A stretch of DNA of 64,000 nt, from contig NZ_CP109031.1 in the NCBI RefSeq assembly GCF_036226925.1, forward strand, positions 6,510,001-6,574,000. Reading direction: 5' to 3'. Both the position numbers and the translations under genes were made by a program. A model generated the notes under the pieces. It had not been told where the DNA came from. It was given only the letters and a program-made list of their open reading frames with translations, and did not search any database. Source of the DNA: Streptomyces sp. NBC_00659 (lineage in GTDB: Bacteria; Actinomycetota; Actinomycetes; Streptomycetales; Streptomycetaceae). Shown here piece after piece: positions 39,629 through 48,757 of the stretch. The first letter of the stretch is position 1, and every line of letters begins with the position of its first letter.

Positions 39629-40860
39629 GTGAGACGAATAAGACGGACGCACGGGCCTCGGTCCCGCGCCAGGCGTCGGCTCCCGAGAACCGCGAGGTGC
39701 TGCTCCGGGTCGAGGGCCTGACCAAGCACTTCCCGGTCAGGAAGGGCATCCTTCAGCGCCAGGTCGCGGCGGTGAAGGCGGTCGACGGCATCGACTTCGA
39801 GGTGCGCAAGGGCGAGACCCTGGGCGTCGTCGGCGAGTCGGGCTGCGGCAAGTCGACCATGGGCCGGGTCATCACCCGCCTCCAGGACCCGACCGGCGGC
39901 TCGATCCACTTCGAGGGCAGGGACATCACGCGGCTCAGTGCCGGGAAGATGCGCCCGCTGCGCCGCGACATCCAGATGATCTTCCAGGATCCGTACGGCT
40001 CCCTCAACCCCCGCCACACCATCGGTTCGATCGTCTCGGCGCCCTTCCGGCTCCAGGGCGTCGAGCCGCAGGGCGGGGTCAAGAAGGAGGTCCAGGGGCT
40101 GCTGGAGCTCGTCGGCCTCAGCCCCGAGCACTACAACCGCTACCCGCACGAGTTCTCCGGCGGTCAGCGTCAGCGCATCGGCATCGCCCGCGCGCTCGCG
40201 CTGAAGCCGAAGCTCGTGGTGGCCGACGAGCCGGTCTCCGCGCTGGACGTGTCGATCCAGGCCCAGGTCGTCAACCTCATGGACGACCTCCAGCAGGAGC
40301 TGGGCCTGACGTACGTGATCATCGCGCACGACCTCTCGGTCGTCCGGCACGTGTCGGACCGGATCGCTGTGATGTACCTCGGCAAGATGGTCGAGCTCGC
40401 CGACCGTACCTCGCTGTACGAGTCGCCGATGCACCCGTACACCAAGGCGCTCATGTCGGCCGTGCCGGTGCCGGACCCGAACCGCCGGGGCACGAAGAGC
40501 GAGCGCATCCTGCTCAAGGGTGACGTTCCCTCGCCGCTCAACCCGCCGAGCGGCTGCCGGTTCCACACCCGGTGCTGGAAGGCCACGCAGGTCTGCAAGA
40601 CGACCGAGCCGCTGCTCATCGAGCTGAAGCCCGGTCAGCGCGTCGCCTGCCACCACCCGGAGAACGCCGCGGACCAGGCTCCGCAGGACGTCGTCCTGCT
40701 CTCGGGCGCCCGCGAGGCCGTCGAGCTGGTGTCGGGCGTGGAATCCGCCGAGGTGCCGGGCGAGGCTCCGGCCGAGCTCGCCGCCACCGGTGAGGAGGCC
40801 GGCTCCGCGTCGGACTCCGCCGTTGCGGAAGCCGATCGTCAGGAGTCAACCGACAAGTAG
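39625..40860 (+). CDS. Peptide ABC transporter ATPase (DppF type)
   Basis: 411 residues. Walker [10 protein letters not shown], signature SGGQRQR, Walker [13 protein letters not shown] and the C-terminal [14 protein letters not shown] cluster make it the second ATPase of the importer. It has an extra C-terminus of about 60 residues (Ala/Glu/Ser-rich) not seen in most DppF proteins. GTG 39625 is defined by the GTGA overlap. Last gene of the operon; the M1 peptidase that follows could process imported or external peptides. Confidence 0.94.
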   Translation: MSETNKTDARASVPRQASAPENREVLLRVEGLTKHFPVRKGILQRQVAAVKAVDGIDFEVRKGETLGVVGESGCGKSTMGRVITRLQDPTGGSIHFEGRDITRLSAGKMRPLRRDIQMIFQDPYGSLNPRHTIGSIVSAPFRLQGVEPQGGVKKEVQGLLELVGLSPEHYNRYPHEFSGGQRQRIGIARALALKPKLVVADEPVSALDVSIQAQVVNLMDDLQQELGLTYVIIAHDLSVVRHVSDRIAVMYLGKMVELADRTSLYESPMHPYTKALMSAVPVPDPNRRGTKSERILLKGDVPSPLNPPSGCRFHTRCWKATQVCKTTEPLLIELKPGQRVACHHPENAADQAPQDVVLLSGAREAVELVSGVESAEVPGEAPAELAATGEEAGSASDSAVAEADRQESTDK

Positions 40861-40966
40861 GCCGTGACGACTTGGCAAAGTCATGAACATGCCTGAACGG
40901 GAGAGTGCAGAGTCCTGCGTGTCCGTCTGATCGGAAACGATCGGCACACGTACGAAAGGGACGTTG

Positions 40967-42358
40967 ATGGCACTCTCCCGTTCGGCACGTTCAGGGGCAC
41001 TCGCGACCGCGATCGCCTCCTTACTTCTCGTCGCCGCCTCCTCCGCCCCCACCCCCGGCGCGGACGGCATCGGCGACACGTACTTCCCTCAGCTCGGCAA
41101 CGGCGGCTTCGACGCCCGCCACTACGCCCTCGACGTGGCGTACGACCCCGGCACCGACCGCCTCGACGGCCGTACGACCCTCACCGCCCGCGCCACCCAG
41201 AACCTCTCCGCCTTCGACCTGGACCTCCAGAAGCTGGACGTCACGAAGGTCGAGGTGAACGGCAGACGCGCCCGCTTCACGCGAGAGGGCGACGAGATCC
41301 GCATCACCCCGCGCGGCACGCTGCCCAAGGGCAAGAACTTCACGGTGACCGTCACCTACGGCGGAGTCCCCGAACCGCTCAGCGGCCCGATCGTGTTCGG
41401 CTCCGACTACGGGTGGATGAAGACCACGGACGGCGTGTTCGTCGCCTGCGAGCCCAACGCCGCCTCCACCTGGTTCCCCTCCAGCGACCACCCGTCCGAC
41501 AAGGCGACCTACGACATCCGCATCACGGCCCCCAAGGGCCTGACGGGGGTGTCCAACGGACGCCTGGTGTCGACCCGCGACAAGGGCGCCGTCACGGTCA
41601 CGCACTGGCGCGAGAGCCGCCCCATGGCCACCTATCTCGCGACGGCGACCATCGGGAAGTTCGACGTGAGGACCGGCACGACCCCGGCCGGGACACCGAT
41701 CTACGTCGCCATCGACCCGGTGCTCGCCAACAGCAACAGCGTCGACGTGTACGCACTCACCGCCGAGGCCACCGACTACTGGTCGCAGGTGTTCGGCCCG
41801 TACCCCTTCGAGGAGACCGGCGCCATCGTCGACGACATGCCCGAGGCGGGATTCTCGCTGGAGGTCCAGTCGAAGCCCGCGTACTCGGCGGTGCGCTCGG
41901 AGTCGACCATCGTGCACGAGCTGGCCCACCAGTGGTTCGGCGACTCCGTCTCGGTGGCGCACTGGAAGGACATCTGGCTCAACGAGGGCTTCGCGACCTA
42001 CTCCCAGTGGCTGTGGACCGAGCACAGGGGCGTCCGCTCGGCGCACGACTCGTTCGTCGCCGGGTACAACCAGCGGCCCGCGGACTCCGCCTTCTGGCAG
42101 ACCACGGTCGGCGACCCGCAGCGGGACACGATGTTCGCCTCGGCGGTCTACCAGCGGGGCGCGATGACGCTCCAGATGCTGCGCGAGCGCATCGGCGACA
42201 CCGCCTTCTTCAAGCTGCTGCCCGCGTGGACGAAGCTGCACCGGTACGGCAACGCCGGTACCGCCGACTTCATCGCCCTCGCGGAGCGGATCTCCGGGCA
42301 GGAGCTCGACGATCTCTTCCAGACCTGGCTGTTCACCACAGGCAAGCCCGCCGTCTAG
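40967..42358 (+). CDS. Secreted M1-family metallopeptidase, short form
   Basis: 463 residues. Signal peptide (about 1-30) then a beta domain and catalytic domain with HELAHQWFGD...WLNEGFA (HEXXH plus Glu 18 residues later) and the Tyr region later. The GAMEN exopeptidase motif of aminopeptidase N is replaced by AGFSLEVQ, common in this secreted streptomycete group. The usual C-terminal helical domain is missing, so it is a minimal form. ATG 40967 is favoured by AAAGGGA at 5-6 nt; TTG 40964 is in frame. Its 3' end, including the stop, is duplicated. Confidence 0.88.
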   Translation: MALSRSARSGALATAIASLLLVAASSAPTPGADGIGDTYFPQLGNGGFDARHYALDVAYDPGTDRLDGRTTLTARATQNLSAFDLDLQKLDVTKVEVNGRRARFTREGDEIRITPRGTLPKGKNFTVTVTYGGVPEPLSGPIVFGSDYGWMKTTDGVFVACEPNAASTWFPSSDHPSDKATYDIRITAPKGLTGVSNGRLVSTRDKGAVTVTHWRESRPMATYLATATIGKFDVRTGTTPAGTPIYVAIDPVLANSNSVDVYALTAEATDYWSQVFGPYPFEETGAIVDDMPEAGFSLEVQSKPAYSAVRSESTIVHELAHQWFGDSVSVAHWKDIWLNEGFATYSQWLWTEHRGVRSAHDSFVAGYNQRPADSAFWQTTVGDPQRDTMFASAVYQRGAMTLQMLRERIGDTAFFKLLPAWTKLHRYGNAGTADFIALAERISGQELDDLFQTWLFTTGKPAV

Positions 42359-42393
42359 GCCTTCCTAGGCAAGCCCGCCGTCTAGGCCTTCCT
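42340..42393. repeat. Perfect 27-bp tandem duplication containing the M1 peptidase stop codon
   Basis: Units 42340-42366 and 42367-42393 are identical. The first encodes the terminal GKPAV and TAG; the second repeats that coding end downstream. It lies 34 nt before the next start codon. Confidence 0.95.
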
Positions 42394-42426
42394 TCGTAAG
42401 GCGCACACCCCGCGACAGGCGAGAAT

Positions 42427-43098
42427 ATGGGGGTGTTCCAGCATCTGTTCAACCCCTCCGTCCAGCACACGCTCGACCTGATCGGCATCTTCGTCTTCGC
42501 GATCTCCGGCTCCCTGCTGGCCGTCCGCAAGAACTTCGACGTCTTCGGGATGGCCGTCCTCGCGGAGATCACCGCGCTGGGCGGAGGGCTGCTGCGCGAC
42601 ATCATCATCGGTGCCGTACCCCCGGCGGCCTTCACCGACCTGGGGTACTTCACCACACCGCTCGTCGCCGCCCTGCTCGTGTTCTTCCTGCACCCAGAGG
42701 TGGAACGCATCCAGGCAGGCGTGAACGTCTTCGACGCGGCCGGGCTCGGACTGTTCTGTGTCACCGGCACCGTGAAGGCGTACGACTACGGGCTCGGCCT
42801 GACCGCCTCCGCCGCCCTCGGCCTCGCGACGGCCGTGGGCGGCGGCGTGCTGCGGGACGTCCTCGCCAACGAGGTCCCCTCCCTGCTGCGCTGGGACCGT
42901 GACCTCTACGCGGTCCCGGCGATGGTCGGCGCCACGATGGTCGTGCTCTGCATCCGCTTCGACGCGCTCACCCCGTTCACCAGCGGTCTCGCCGTCGTCA
43001 CGGCCTTCGTGCTGCGCCTGTTCGCGATGCGGTTCCACTGGCGGGCTCCGCGTGCGTGGAACCGCCGCTCGACGGTTCGTGAGGACGAGAGCCCCTGA
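42427..43098 (+). CDS. TRIC/YicG-type membrane channel protein
   Basis: 223 residues with about seven hydrophobic helices. Two internally similar halves (LAEITALGGGLLRDIIIGAVP and LGLATAVGGGVLRDVLANEVP) mark the UPF0126/TRIC family of trimeric K+-permeable channels; the GGG-R-D core is conserved in both halves. ATG 42427 with AGGCGAG before it. Its 3' end overlaps the opposite-strand esterase by 101 nt. Soluble tail at the C-terminus (SWRAPRAWNRR-like charged residues). Confidence 0.9.
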   Translation: MGVFQHLFNPSVQHTLDLIGIFVFAISGSLLAVRKNFDVFGMAVLAEITALGGGLLRDIIIGAVPPAAFTDLGYFTTPLVAALLVFFLHPEVERIQAGVNVFDAAGLGLFCVTGTVKAYDYGLGLTASAALGLATAVGGGVLRDVLANEVPSLLRWDRDLYAVPAMVGATMVVLCIRFDALTPFTSGLAVVTAFVLRLFAMRFHWRAPRAWNRRSTVREDESP

Positions 43099-44332
43099 TC
43101 CGGTCGGCGCCGACCGCTCCGCCGGCGTCTCCGGGACCGCCCGTCCCGCCCTCCGTGCCCTTTGTGCCTTCCGTCTCTTCCGTCCCCGGAGTCCCTGCCG
43201 TGCCGACCCCGCCGGAGTCGAACCGCTCGGTCAGCCAGCGGAACACCTCCGGGAGCTGCGGCCGCCACAGTCCCATGTCGTGGCCGCCCGCGCTGCGCGG
43301 CAGCAGCACCACGTCCACGCTCGTCGGCGGCTTCGCGATCGCCTGGATCGCGGTGCCCGCCTGGTATCCGTCACCCGACTCGCCGGAGAAGTAGAGGGCG
43401 ATCCGGGGATGGACAGGGGCGGCGCGCAGCAGCAGACGGGGATTGTTCCGCCGACGCAGGTCGAGGGTCCGCCCGGCGAGTGAACTGCGTTCGCCCCGGG
43501 GGTCGTTGTAGCCGGACATGCTCACCGCGGCCCGGTAGCGGTCGGGGTGGGCGACGGCCAGCTTGGTGGCGCAGTGCGCCCCGGCCGAGTATCCGGCCGT
43601 GGCCCAGCCGTCCGGGGCGGGCTCGGCGCGGAAGTTGTCCATGACCATCAGCGGTACGTCGATGCTGAGCCAGCTCTCCGCGTTCACCGTTCCGGGGATG
43701 TTCGCGCAGCCGGTGTCCGCGCGGGCCAGCAGGTTGGTGCGCGGCGCGACCAGGATGAAGGGCGCGACCCGGCCGTCGAGCATCATCGGCCGCAGCTGCT
43801 CGTGCACCCTCAGGGAGCCGAACCACGCCTTGGCGGAGCCCGGATATCCCGGCAGCAGCTCCACGACGGGGAACGCGCGGTGCCGGTAGGCGGGTTCGTC
43901 GTACTGCGGCGGCAGCCAGACGTAGACCTCGGCGTTCACCCCCGAGATCCGTCCCCTCAGGTCGGTGACGCGCACCCCGCCGGCCTGTCGCATATGCGGC
44001 CCGCGGGCCTGCCGGAATGTCTGCCGCACCGGGGGCAGGTTCTTCAGCGAGATCCCTCCGGTGCCGTCCTCGCCGAGGTCGGCGGCCTGCTGCACGTGGT
44101 TGCCGGTGCCGAGGAGGTCGGCCCAGTCGTCGTAGAGGTTGTTGGCGTTGTTCACGAGGACGAACACCAGACTGATCGCCGTCCCCTGGACGAACAGCAG
44201 CATCAGGAGCCGGGCCGCGGCGCGCACCGGCGCCGGTCCTGGCACCCGGGACCACAGGACCAGGGGCAGCAGAAGGGCGACGGCGCACAGCACGAAAGAG
44301 GTCAGGAGGAATGATGTCCCGGTGAGGCTCAT
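42998..44332 (-). CDS. Membrane-anchored alpha/beta-hydrolase esterase (Ag85/EsteraseD-like)
   Basis: 444 residues. Two N-terminal membrane helices (about 5-70), then an esterase-fold domain: oxyanion region VELLPGYPGS, nucleophile GYSAGAHC, Asp/His ends GGHDMGLWRPQLP. It belongs with esterase-family proteins such as corynebacterial mycolyltransferase-like enzymes, but substrate is unknown. The last 70 residues are low-complexity (repeated GT/EG/GG, then Ser/Thr/Arg), and run antisense into the TRIC gene for 101 nt. ATG 44332; divergent from the thioesterase gene. Confidence 0.8.
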   Translation of the reverse strand: MSLTGTSFLLTSFVLCAVALLLPLVLWSRVPGPAPVRAAARLLMLLFVQGTAISLVFVLVNNANNLYDDWADLLGTGNHVQQAADLGEDGTGGISLKNLPPVRQTFRQARGPHMRQAGGVRVTDLRGRISGVNAEVYVWLPPQYDEPAYRHRAFPVVELLPGYPGSAKAWFGSLRVHEQLRPMMLDGRVAPFILVAPRTNLLARADTGCANIPGTVNAESWLSIDVPLMVMDNFRAEPAPDGWATAGYSAGAHCATKLAVAHPDRYRAAVSMSGYNDPRGERSSLAGRTLDLRRRNNPRLLLRAAPVHPRIALYFSGESGDGYQAGTAIQAIAKPPTSVDVVLLPRSAGGHDMGLWRPQLPEVFRWLTERFDSGGVGTAGTPGTEETEGTKGTEGGTGGPGDAGGAVGADRIRGSRPHEPSSGGSTHAEPASGTASRTGAARRP

Positions 44333-44505
44333 GTCCCATCAGAGGAGAACTCGGACCGATTGGTTACGCATGATTACGGACACTTGACAGGAAATTGCCG
44401 AATCCTCACCTGAACGGTCGGATGATGAGGGAAGTTGCAAAGGCGTCCGCGCCTCCGAATGGGTGAAAGCTACCGCTTAGTAATTTCCTGTTGTACCGTT
44501 CATGT

Positions 44506-45366
44506 ATGCCAGAAGCAGCTTCGGTACAGGCCGCACGGGCCACGATCGGCGACAGCGAGTTCGACCGGGACACCGCCGTCACCCCGCGCGGGGCCGGCGT
44601 CTACGACGTCGACCTCTCCGCCGGGTGGACGATCATCAACGCCGTCAACGGCGGCTATCTGCTGGCCGTCCTCGGCCGGGCGCTCGCCGACGCCCTCCCG
44701 CACTCCGACCCGTTCACGGTCTCCGCGCACTATCTGACCGCGTCCCAGCCGGGCCCCGCGGTCATCCGCACGGACGTCGTACGCACCGGCCGGACGCTGT
44801 CGACCGGACAGGCCTCCCTCTTCCAGTACGACGACGAGGGCCGCGAGATCGAGCGCATCCGCGTGCTCGCCTCGTACGGCGATCTCGACTCCCTGCCCGA
44901 CGACGTCCGCACGACCGCGCTGCCGCCCGCGATCCCGCCCATGGACCAGTGCTTCGGCCCGCAGGACGCGCCCGCCCCCATCCCCGGCAGCTCGGCGATC
45001 ACCGACCGGCTGTTCCTCAAGCTCGACCCCGCGACCCTCGGTTGGGCGCTCGGCGCTCCGTCCGGGAAGGGCGAGATGCGGGCGTGGTTCGGACTCGCCG
45101 ACGGCCGGGACGCCGACCCGCTCTCGCTGCTCCTCGCGGTCGACGCGCTGCCGCCGACGGCCTTCGAGATCGGCCTGTCCGGCTGGGTGCCGACCGTCGA
45201 GCTGACCGCGCACGTGCGGTCCCGCCCGGCACCCGGCCCGCTGCGGGTGTCGATCACCACCCGCAACCTCGCCGGGGGCTTCCTGGAGGAGGACGCGGAG
45301 GTCTGGGACAGTGAGGACCGCCTGGTCGCCCAGTCCCGCCAACTCGCCCGCGCCCGCCTCGCCTGA
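44506..45366 (+). CDS. Double-hotdog acyl-CoA thioesterase family protein
   Basis: 286 residues. N-terminal hotdog with GWTIINAVNGGYLLAVLGRAL and C-terminal hotdog around PSGKGEMRAWFGLADGRDADPL. Same layout as TesB-type thioesterases that hydrolyse acyl-CoA; the family in actinobacteria is named thioesterase family protein. ATG 44506 chosen (MPEAAS); the frame also opens at 44491. An AT-rich stretch with TTGTACCGT directly before it may be a promoter. A strong terminator follows at 45430-45477. Confidence 0.8.
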   Translation: MPEAASVQAARATIGDSEFDRDTAVTPRGAGVYDVDLSAGWTIINAVNGGYLLAVLGRALADALPHSDPFTVSAHYLTASQPGPAVIRTDVVRTGRTLSTGQASLFQYDDEGREIERIRVLASYGDLDSLPDDVRTTALPPAIPPMDQCFGPQDAPAPIPGSSAITDRLFLKLDPATLGWALGAPSGKGEMRAWFGLADGRDADPLSLLLAVDALPPTAFEIGLSGWVPTVELTAHVRSRPAPGPLRVSITTRNLAGGFLEEDAEVWDSEDRLVAQSRQLARARLA

Positions 45367-45429
45367 CCGCCACGGCCGCTTCCGGCCCGCCCCGGACGGC
45401 CGGGGCTCCGGCCCCCGGCCCCCGGCCCC

Positions 45430-45477
45430 GAAGCCGTGAGCGCGGCGCAGGATCGCCTGCGGCGCTCTCACGGCTTC
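45430..45477. terminator. 22-bp hairpin terminator (20 of 22 paired)
   Basis: Left arm 45430-45451 starting GAAGCCGTGAG pairs with right arm 45456-45477 ending CTCACGGCTTC around a 4-nt ATCG loop, with two mismatches. Confidence 0.9.
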
Positions 45478-45534
45478 TGAGACCCCCTGCCCGCCCCGGT
45501 GCCCCTTCCCGCCCGTGGTGCGGTGCTCCGCACC

Positions 45535-45630
45535 GTCAGGCGACCACCGTCAGGCGGTCGGCAACGGGAGCCGGCCACCAGCGGGCGGTCACCGTCGGGC
45601 AGCCGACGTCAGGCGGTCACCAGCGGGCGG
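45535..45630. repeat. Degenerate repeats at the 3' end of the TIGR03086 gene
   Basis: CGTCAGGCG occurs around 45535, 45549 and 45608, the last one holding the stop of the gene; CACCAGCGGGCGG recurs at about 45576 and 45618. The region downstream of the stop is assembled from pieces of the gene end. Confidence 0.55.
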
Positions 45631-46199
45631 CGGCCCATCCAGGCCGCCAGCCGCCCGTACGCGTCGGCACCCTCGGGAACCGGCGCCACCGCGCCGAAGG
45701 GCAGCTCGGGGTCCTCGCGTCCCTCGTCGGGCAGCACCCGGGCCGCGATCGTGAGTGCGAACTCGGCCAGTTCCGGATCGAGTTCGAGCGGCCGGCCCAG
45801 CGCCTCCGAGAGGTCCCAGGTGTGAGTGACGGCCTCCATGACGTACCCGGCGAGGGCGATCCGTCCGGTCGCCTCACCCCACGGCACCCGCACCGGCGCC
45901 TCCAGCCGCGCGTCGTCCGCCCATCCGGCGCGGACCTGAGCCCTGGCCTCCTCGTACGCGGCGCTCCAGCCGTCGTCCGGCACCCCGTCGGCGAACGGCC
46001 GCACCGCGAGCCCGTCGCCGCCCGCCCCGATCACGGCGATCCGCCGGGTGCCGCCGACCATGTGCGACAGCAGCAGCCGTACGTCGAACTCGGCGCACGG
46101 AGTGACACCGCCGAGCTGTTCCGGCCGGACGGTCGCGATCAGCGACGCGATCTGAGCGGCGGCGCGGGCGTACAGGGGGCGGGGATCCATGGCGTTCAT
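45609..46199 (-). CDS. TIGR03086-family metal-binding (mycothiol maleylpyruvate isomerase-like) protein
   Basis: 196 residues of the DinB/MDMPI fold: LLSHMVGGTRRIAV, WAD near the middle and VMEAVTHTWDLSEALGRP carry the conserved His residues for a divalent metal. Related enzymes use mycothiol; activity here is unknown. ATG 46199 follows GGAAGAGG. Divergent from a WYL regulator over 103 bp containing an imperfect dyad, so it is the probable regulatory target. Confidence 0.82.
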   Translation of the reverse strand: MNAMDPRPLYARAAAQIASLIATVRPEQLGGVTPCAEFDVRLLLSHMVGGTRRIAVIGAGGDGLAVRPFADGVPDDGWSAAYEEARAQVRAGWADDARLEAPVRVPWGEATGRIALAGYVMEAVTHTWDLSEALGRPLELDPELAEFALTIAARVLPDEGREDPELPFGAVAPVPEGADAYGRLAAWMGRRPLVTA

Positions 46200-46246
46200 G
46201 ACTACCTCTTCCGTGTCTCGGTGTGCCCTCACCCTCGACGCATAAC

Positions 46247-46263
46247 CTGACAGTTTCCGTCAG
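46247..46263. promoter_or_regulatory. CTGAC-N7-GTCAG dyad between divergent genes
   Basis: CTGAC (46247-46251) and GTCAG (46259-46263) separated by AGTTTCC. It lies about midway between the TIGR03086 gene and the WYL regulator, and resembles the TGACA-type operators of this regulator class. Confidence 0.55.
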
Positions 46264-46302
46264 CATTTGTGGACGGCCCGTGGCGGGCGCGATCCTGGGC
46301 GC

Positions 46303-47265
46303 GTGAAGTCCGACCGCCTGCTCTCGATCCTGCTGCTGCTCCAGACGCGCGGACGCGTCCCGGCGCACGAACTCGCCGAACGGCTGGAGGTGTCGGTGCG
46401 CACCATCTACCGGGACGTCGAGGCCCTGTCCGCCTCGGGCGTCCCGGTCTACGCCGAACGCGGGCGGCACGGCGGTATCGAGCTGCTCGCCGGATTCCGT
46501 ACGGACGTCACGGGACTGACCGCGGACGAGTCCCGCTCGCTGTTCATCCTGGCCGCGCAGGGCGCGCACGCCGCCCTCGGCCTCGACGCGGCGCTCGGCT
46601 CGGCCCTGCGCAAGGTGATGGCCGCGCTGCCAGCGCCCTTCAGACCCGCCGCCGAGGTCACCAGCCGGCGGATCCTCGTCGACGCCACACGCTGGAGGGG
46701 CGGACCCCGGCGGGCGGTTGATCTGGACGTGCTGCAGGACGCCGTCTTCTCCGACCGCCGGTTGCGGCTGCGCTACCGCCACGGCGGGGACGCCGAACCG
46801 CGCACCTGCACCGTCGACCCGTACGGCCTCGTCTCCAAGGCCGGTGTCTGGTACCTGGTCGCCGACCGGCGCGGAGCTCCGCGGCTGTTCCGCGCCGACC
46901 GGGTCCGCTCGGCCACCCTGCTGCCGGACCCGGTGCGGCGCCGTCCGGGCGTCGAACTCGCCGATGCCTGGGAGGTGCTGCGCCGTCAGGTCGAGGAGCG
47001 GCCGGGGGGTGTCGACGTCACGGTTCGGGTACGGCGCTCCCGCCTCGACATGTTCGTACGCCTCCACGTGGCCTCCCTCGTGGAGCTGCCCGAGGACGAC
47101 GGCGCCGGTGAGTGGGTGACCGCGCGCCTCGCCCTCGGCTCGGTGCGCGAAACCCGCACGCTGCTGGCCTTCGGGGACGCGCTGGAGGTCCTCGCGCCGG
47201 CCGAGGCGCGCGAGGAGCTGGCGGAGACGGCGGCCGCCATCGGCGCGGTGTACGAGGGAGGTTGA
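46303..47265 (+). CDS. WYL-domain transcriptional regulator (YafY type)
   Basis: 320 residues: N-terminal HTH_11 domain (LSILLLLQTRGRVPAHELAERLEVSVRTIYRDVEAL in broken form: HELAERLEVSVRTIYRD) and a WYL-like sensor with DPYGLVSKAGVWYLVADRRGAPRLFRADRV. WYL domains sense ligands, possibly nucleic acid or small molecules. GTG 46303 is the start giving the standard N-terminus (VKSDRLLSIL). Probably represses the divergent gene through CTGAC-N7-GTCAG. C-terminal WCX region present. Confidence 0.88.
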   Translation: MKSDRLLSILLLLQTRGRVPAHELAERLEVSVRTIYRDVEALSASGVPVYAERGRHGGIELLAGFRTDVTGLTADESRSLFILAAQGAHAALGLDAALGSALRKVMAALPAPFRPAAEVTSRRILVDATRWRGGPRRAVDLDVLQDAVFSDRRLRLRYRHGGDAEPRTCTVDPYGLVSKAGVWYLVADRRGAPRLFRADRVRSATLLPDPVRRRPGVELADAWEVLRRQVEERPGGVDVTVRVRRSRLDMFVRLHVASLVELPEDDGAGEWVTARLALGSVRETRTLLAFGDALEVLAPAEAREELAETAAAIGAVYEGG

Positions 47266-47400
47266 GCACCGGCGCCGGGCCCGCGCCGCACAGCAAGGCA
47301 CAGCTCCGGCACAGCGCGGCCCTACGTGGATCTGGTCCGCTGTCTCCCGCTCGTCCGGCCCTCGTCGGCCGACTTACGTGACCTGACCGGGAGTTGCCCC

Positions 47401-47766
47401 ATGAACCGTCGTGCACGACTCGTTCCCTTCGTCGCCGTCCTCGCGCTCTCGCCCCTGCTGGCGGCCTGCGGCTCCGGTGACTCGTCGTCCTCGGACGGCA
47501 AGACCTCCGGCGGGCAGAACTGCACGCGCCCGTCCGGGATGCCGGGCGGAGCCTCCGGACGCCCCAGCGGTGCGCCCTCGGGCATGCCCTCGCGGTCCGG
47601 TGCCCCTTCGGGCATGCCCACCGGGAACGCCCCCTCCGGATTCCCCTCGGGCATGCCGAGCGGTGGCCCCGGCGGTGGCGCGGGCGGCGGTCAGGGCGGC
47701 TGCGGCGGCGGTCCCGGCGGCGGCCAGACGGGGCAGGGGCAGGGGCAGTCGGCCGCTCAGGGCTGA
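47401..47766 (+). CDS. Gly/Pro/Ser-rich lipoprotein of unknown function
   Basis: 121 residues. Signal sequence with lipobox LLAAC, then a short Ser-rich stretch and two low-complexity segments: repeats of S/P-G-M-P/S-A (RPSGAPSGMPSRSGAPSGMP) and a Gly-rich part GGGQGGCGGGPGGG, ending Gln-rich. One internal Cys pair (NC, GCG). No recognisable domain. ATG 47401 with GGGAGTTGCCCC upstream. Resembles small surface-exposed linkers of Streptomyces; function unknown. Confidence 0.6.
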   Translation: MNRRARLVPFVAVLALSPLLAACGSGDSSSSDGKTSGGQNCTRPSGMPGGASGRPSGAPSGMPSRSGAPSGMPTGNAPSGFPSGMPSGGPGGGAGGGQGGCGGGPGGGQTGQGQGQSAAQG

Positions 47767-47912
47767 GACGGGGGAGGACCCGCTGTCGTACGGAGGCGGT
47801 GTCACGCCGGTACGGCGCGGCCCGCGGGGCCGAGGGCGAGTGGCGGTGCGGCGCGTCCGGGGAACGGGCGCGCCGCCGGTCTGCGCCGCTGTCCTGGCCC
47901 CGCGGCGGGGCT

Positions 47913-47985
47913 GATCAGCCGAGCCGGTGCGGCGGCCGATGCCGATCAGCCGAGCCAGTGGCGGCGGCCGATGCTGATCAGCCGC
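47913..47985. repeat. 31/32-bp tandem units at the 3' end of the TetR gene
   Basis: GATCAGCCGAGCC begins units at 47913 and 47944, with a partial GATCAGCCGC at 47976 inside the coding end. The stop codon (47946-47948) sits at the start of the middle unit. The extra downstream copy repeats the codons for ISIGRRHWLG with small changes. Confidence 0.85.
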
Positions 47986-48572
47986 ATCTGACGGCTCGCC
48001 GTCCTGGCCACCCGTTCGCGTTCCGCCGGGGAGCCGTCCAGCGCCTCCAGGAACGCCGAGGCCGCCATCAGCATGTGGTCGACGTACAGGCCCGCCAGCA
48101 TCAGCAGATCGTCGTCGTTCCACCCCGCCGACTCGGGGTGCTCGGCCAGCGCGTCCCTGACCTCCTCGGCGAACCGGGCCAGTTGCTCGCTGATCGCGTC
48201 CCGCACCGGCTGGACACCGCCGTGCCGCTCGCGCGCGATGAAGCGGACGTGCGCCGGGTGCGTCGCGACGTGGTGGGCGATCAGTTCCACGGCGCGCGCG
48301 ATGCGTTCGTCGCCGTCGCCGGCCGTCGACACGATGTCCTCGATCATCGGGTGCAGGCTGCCGAGCGCCTCCTCGACCAGCGCCGCACCGAGATCCGCCG
48401 TCGAGCGGAAATGCCGGTAGAAGGCGGTCGGAGCGACTCCGACGGCGCGGGTGACCTCCCGCAGTCCCAGGCTGCTCAGGCTCTGATCCTCCAGAAGCCC
48501 CAACGCGGCGTCCAGCAGCGCCTGTCGGGTTTTCTGCTTCTGCGCCTGGCGGATGCCGAGAGTGTGACTCAT
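47946..48572 (-). CDS. TetR-family regulator (FasR/FabR-like)
   Basis: 208 residues. HTH LGLREVTRAVGVAPTAFYRHFRSTADLGAALVEE in split view (VTRAVGVAPTAFYRHF core). The C-terminal domain with HPAHVRFIARERHGG and WNDDDLLMLAGLYVDHMLMAA resembles regulators of fatty-acid genes. ATG 48572 is adjacent to an AACAACTGTT box (48584-48593), and a second box plus a dyad lie at 48636-48667, in front of a divergent membrane gene. Likely autorepressor. Confidence 0.83.
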   Translation of the reverse strand: MSHTLGIRQAQKQKTRQALLDAALGLLEDQSLSSLGLREVTRAVGVAPTAFYRHFRSTADLGAALVEEALGSLHPMIEDIVSTAGDGDERIARAVELIAHHVATHPAHVRFIARERHGGVQPVRDAISEQLARFAEEVRDALAEHPESAGWNDDDLLMLAGLYVDHMLMAASAFLEALDGSPAERERVARTASRQMRLISIGRRHWLG

Positions 48573-48583
48573 GCCATGCAGTT

Positions 48584-48667
48584 AACAACTGTTCTCCGGA
48601 ATTTTAAAGCCGTGGAGCACGCTAGACTCCAGAGTCAGTGAACAACTGTTACTACAACCGTTCACTG
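48584..48667. promoter_or_regulatory. TetR operators: AACAACTGTT repeats and CAGTGAAC dyad
   Basis: AACAACTGTT occurs at 48584-48593 and 48641-48650. The second is inside the dyad CAGTGAAC (48636-48643) / GTTCACTG (48660-48667), 16-bp spacer. Both sit between the TetR gene and the divergent small membrane gene. Confidence 0.6.
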
Positions 48668-48757
48668 AGCTGTCAAGTCCCGGAAACATCGGGCCCTCAC
48701 CGTTGAGGTCCCGGAGGTTCCAGGACCGGACTTCGAGACTTCTTCGAGAGGCATCTC

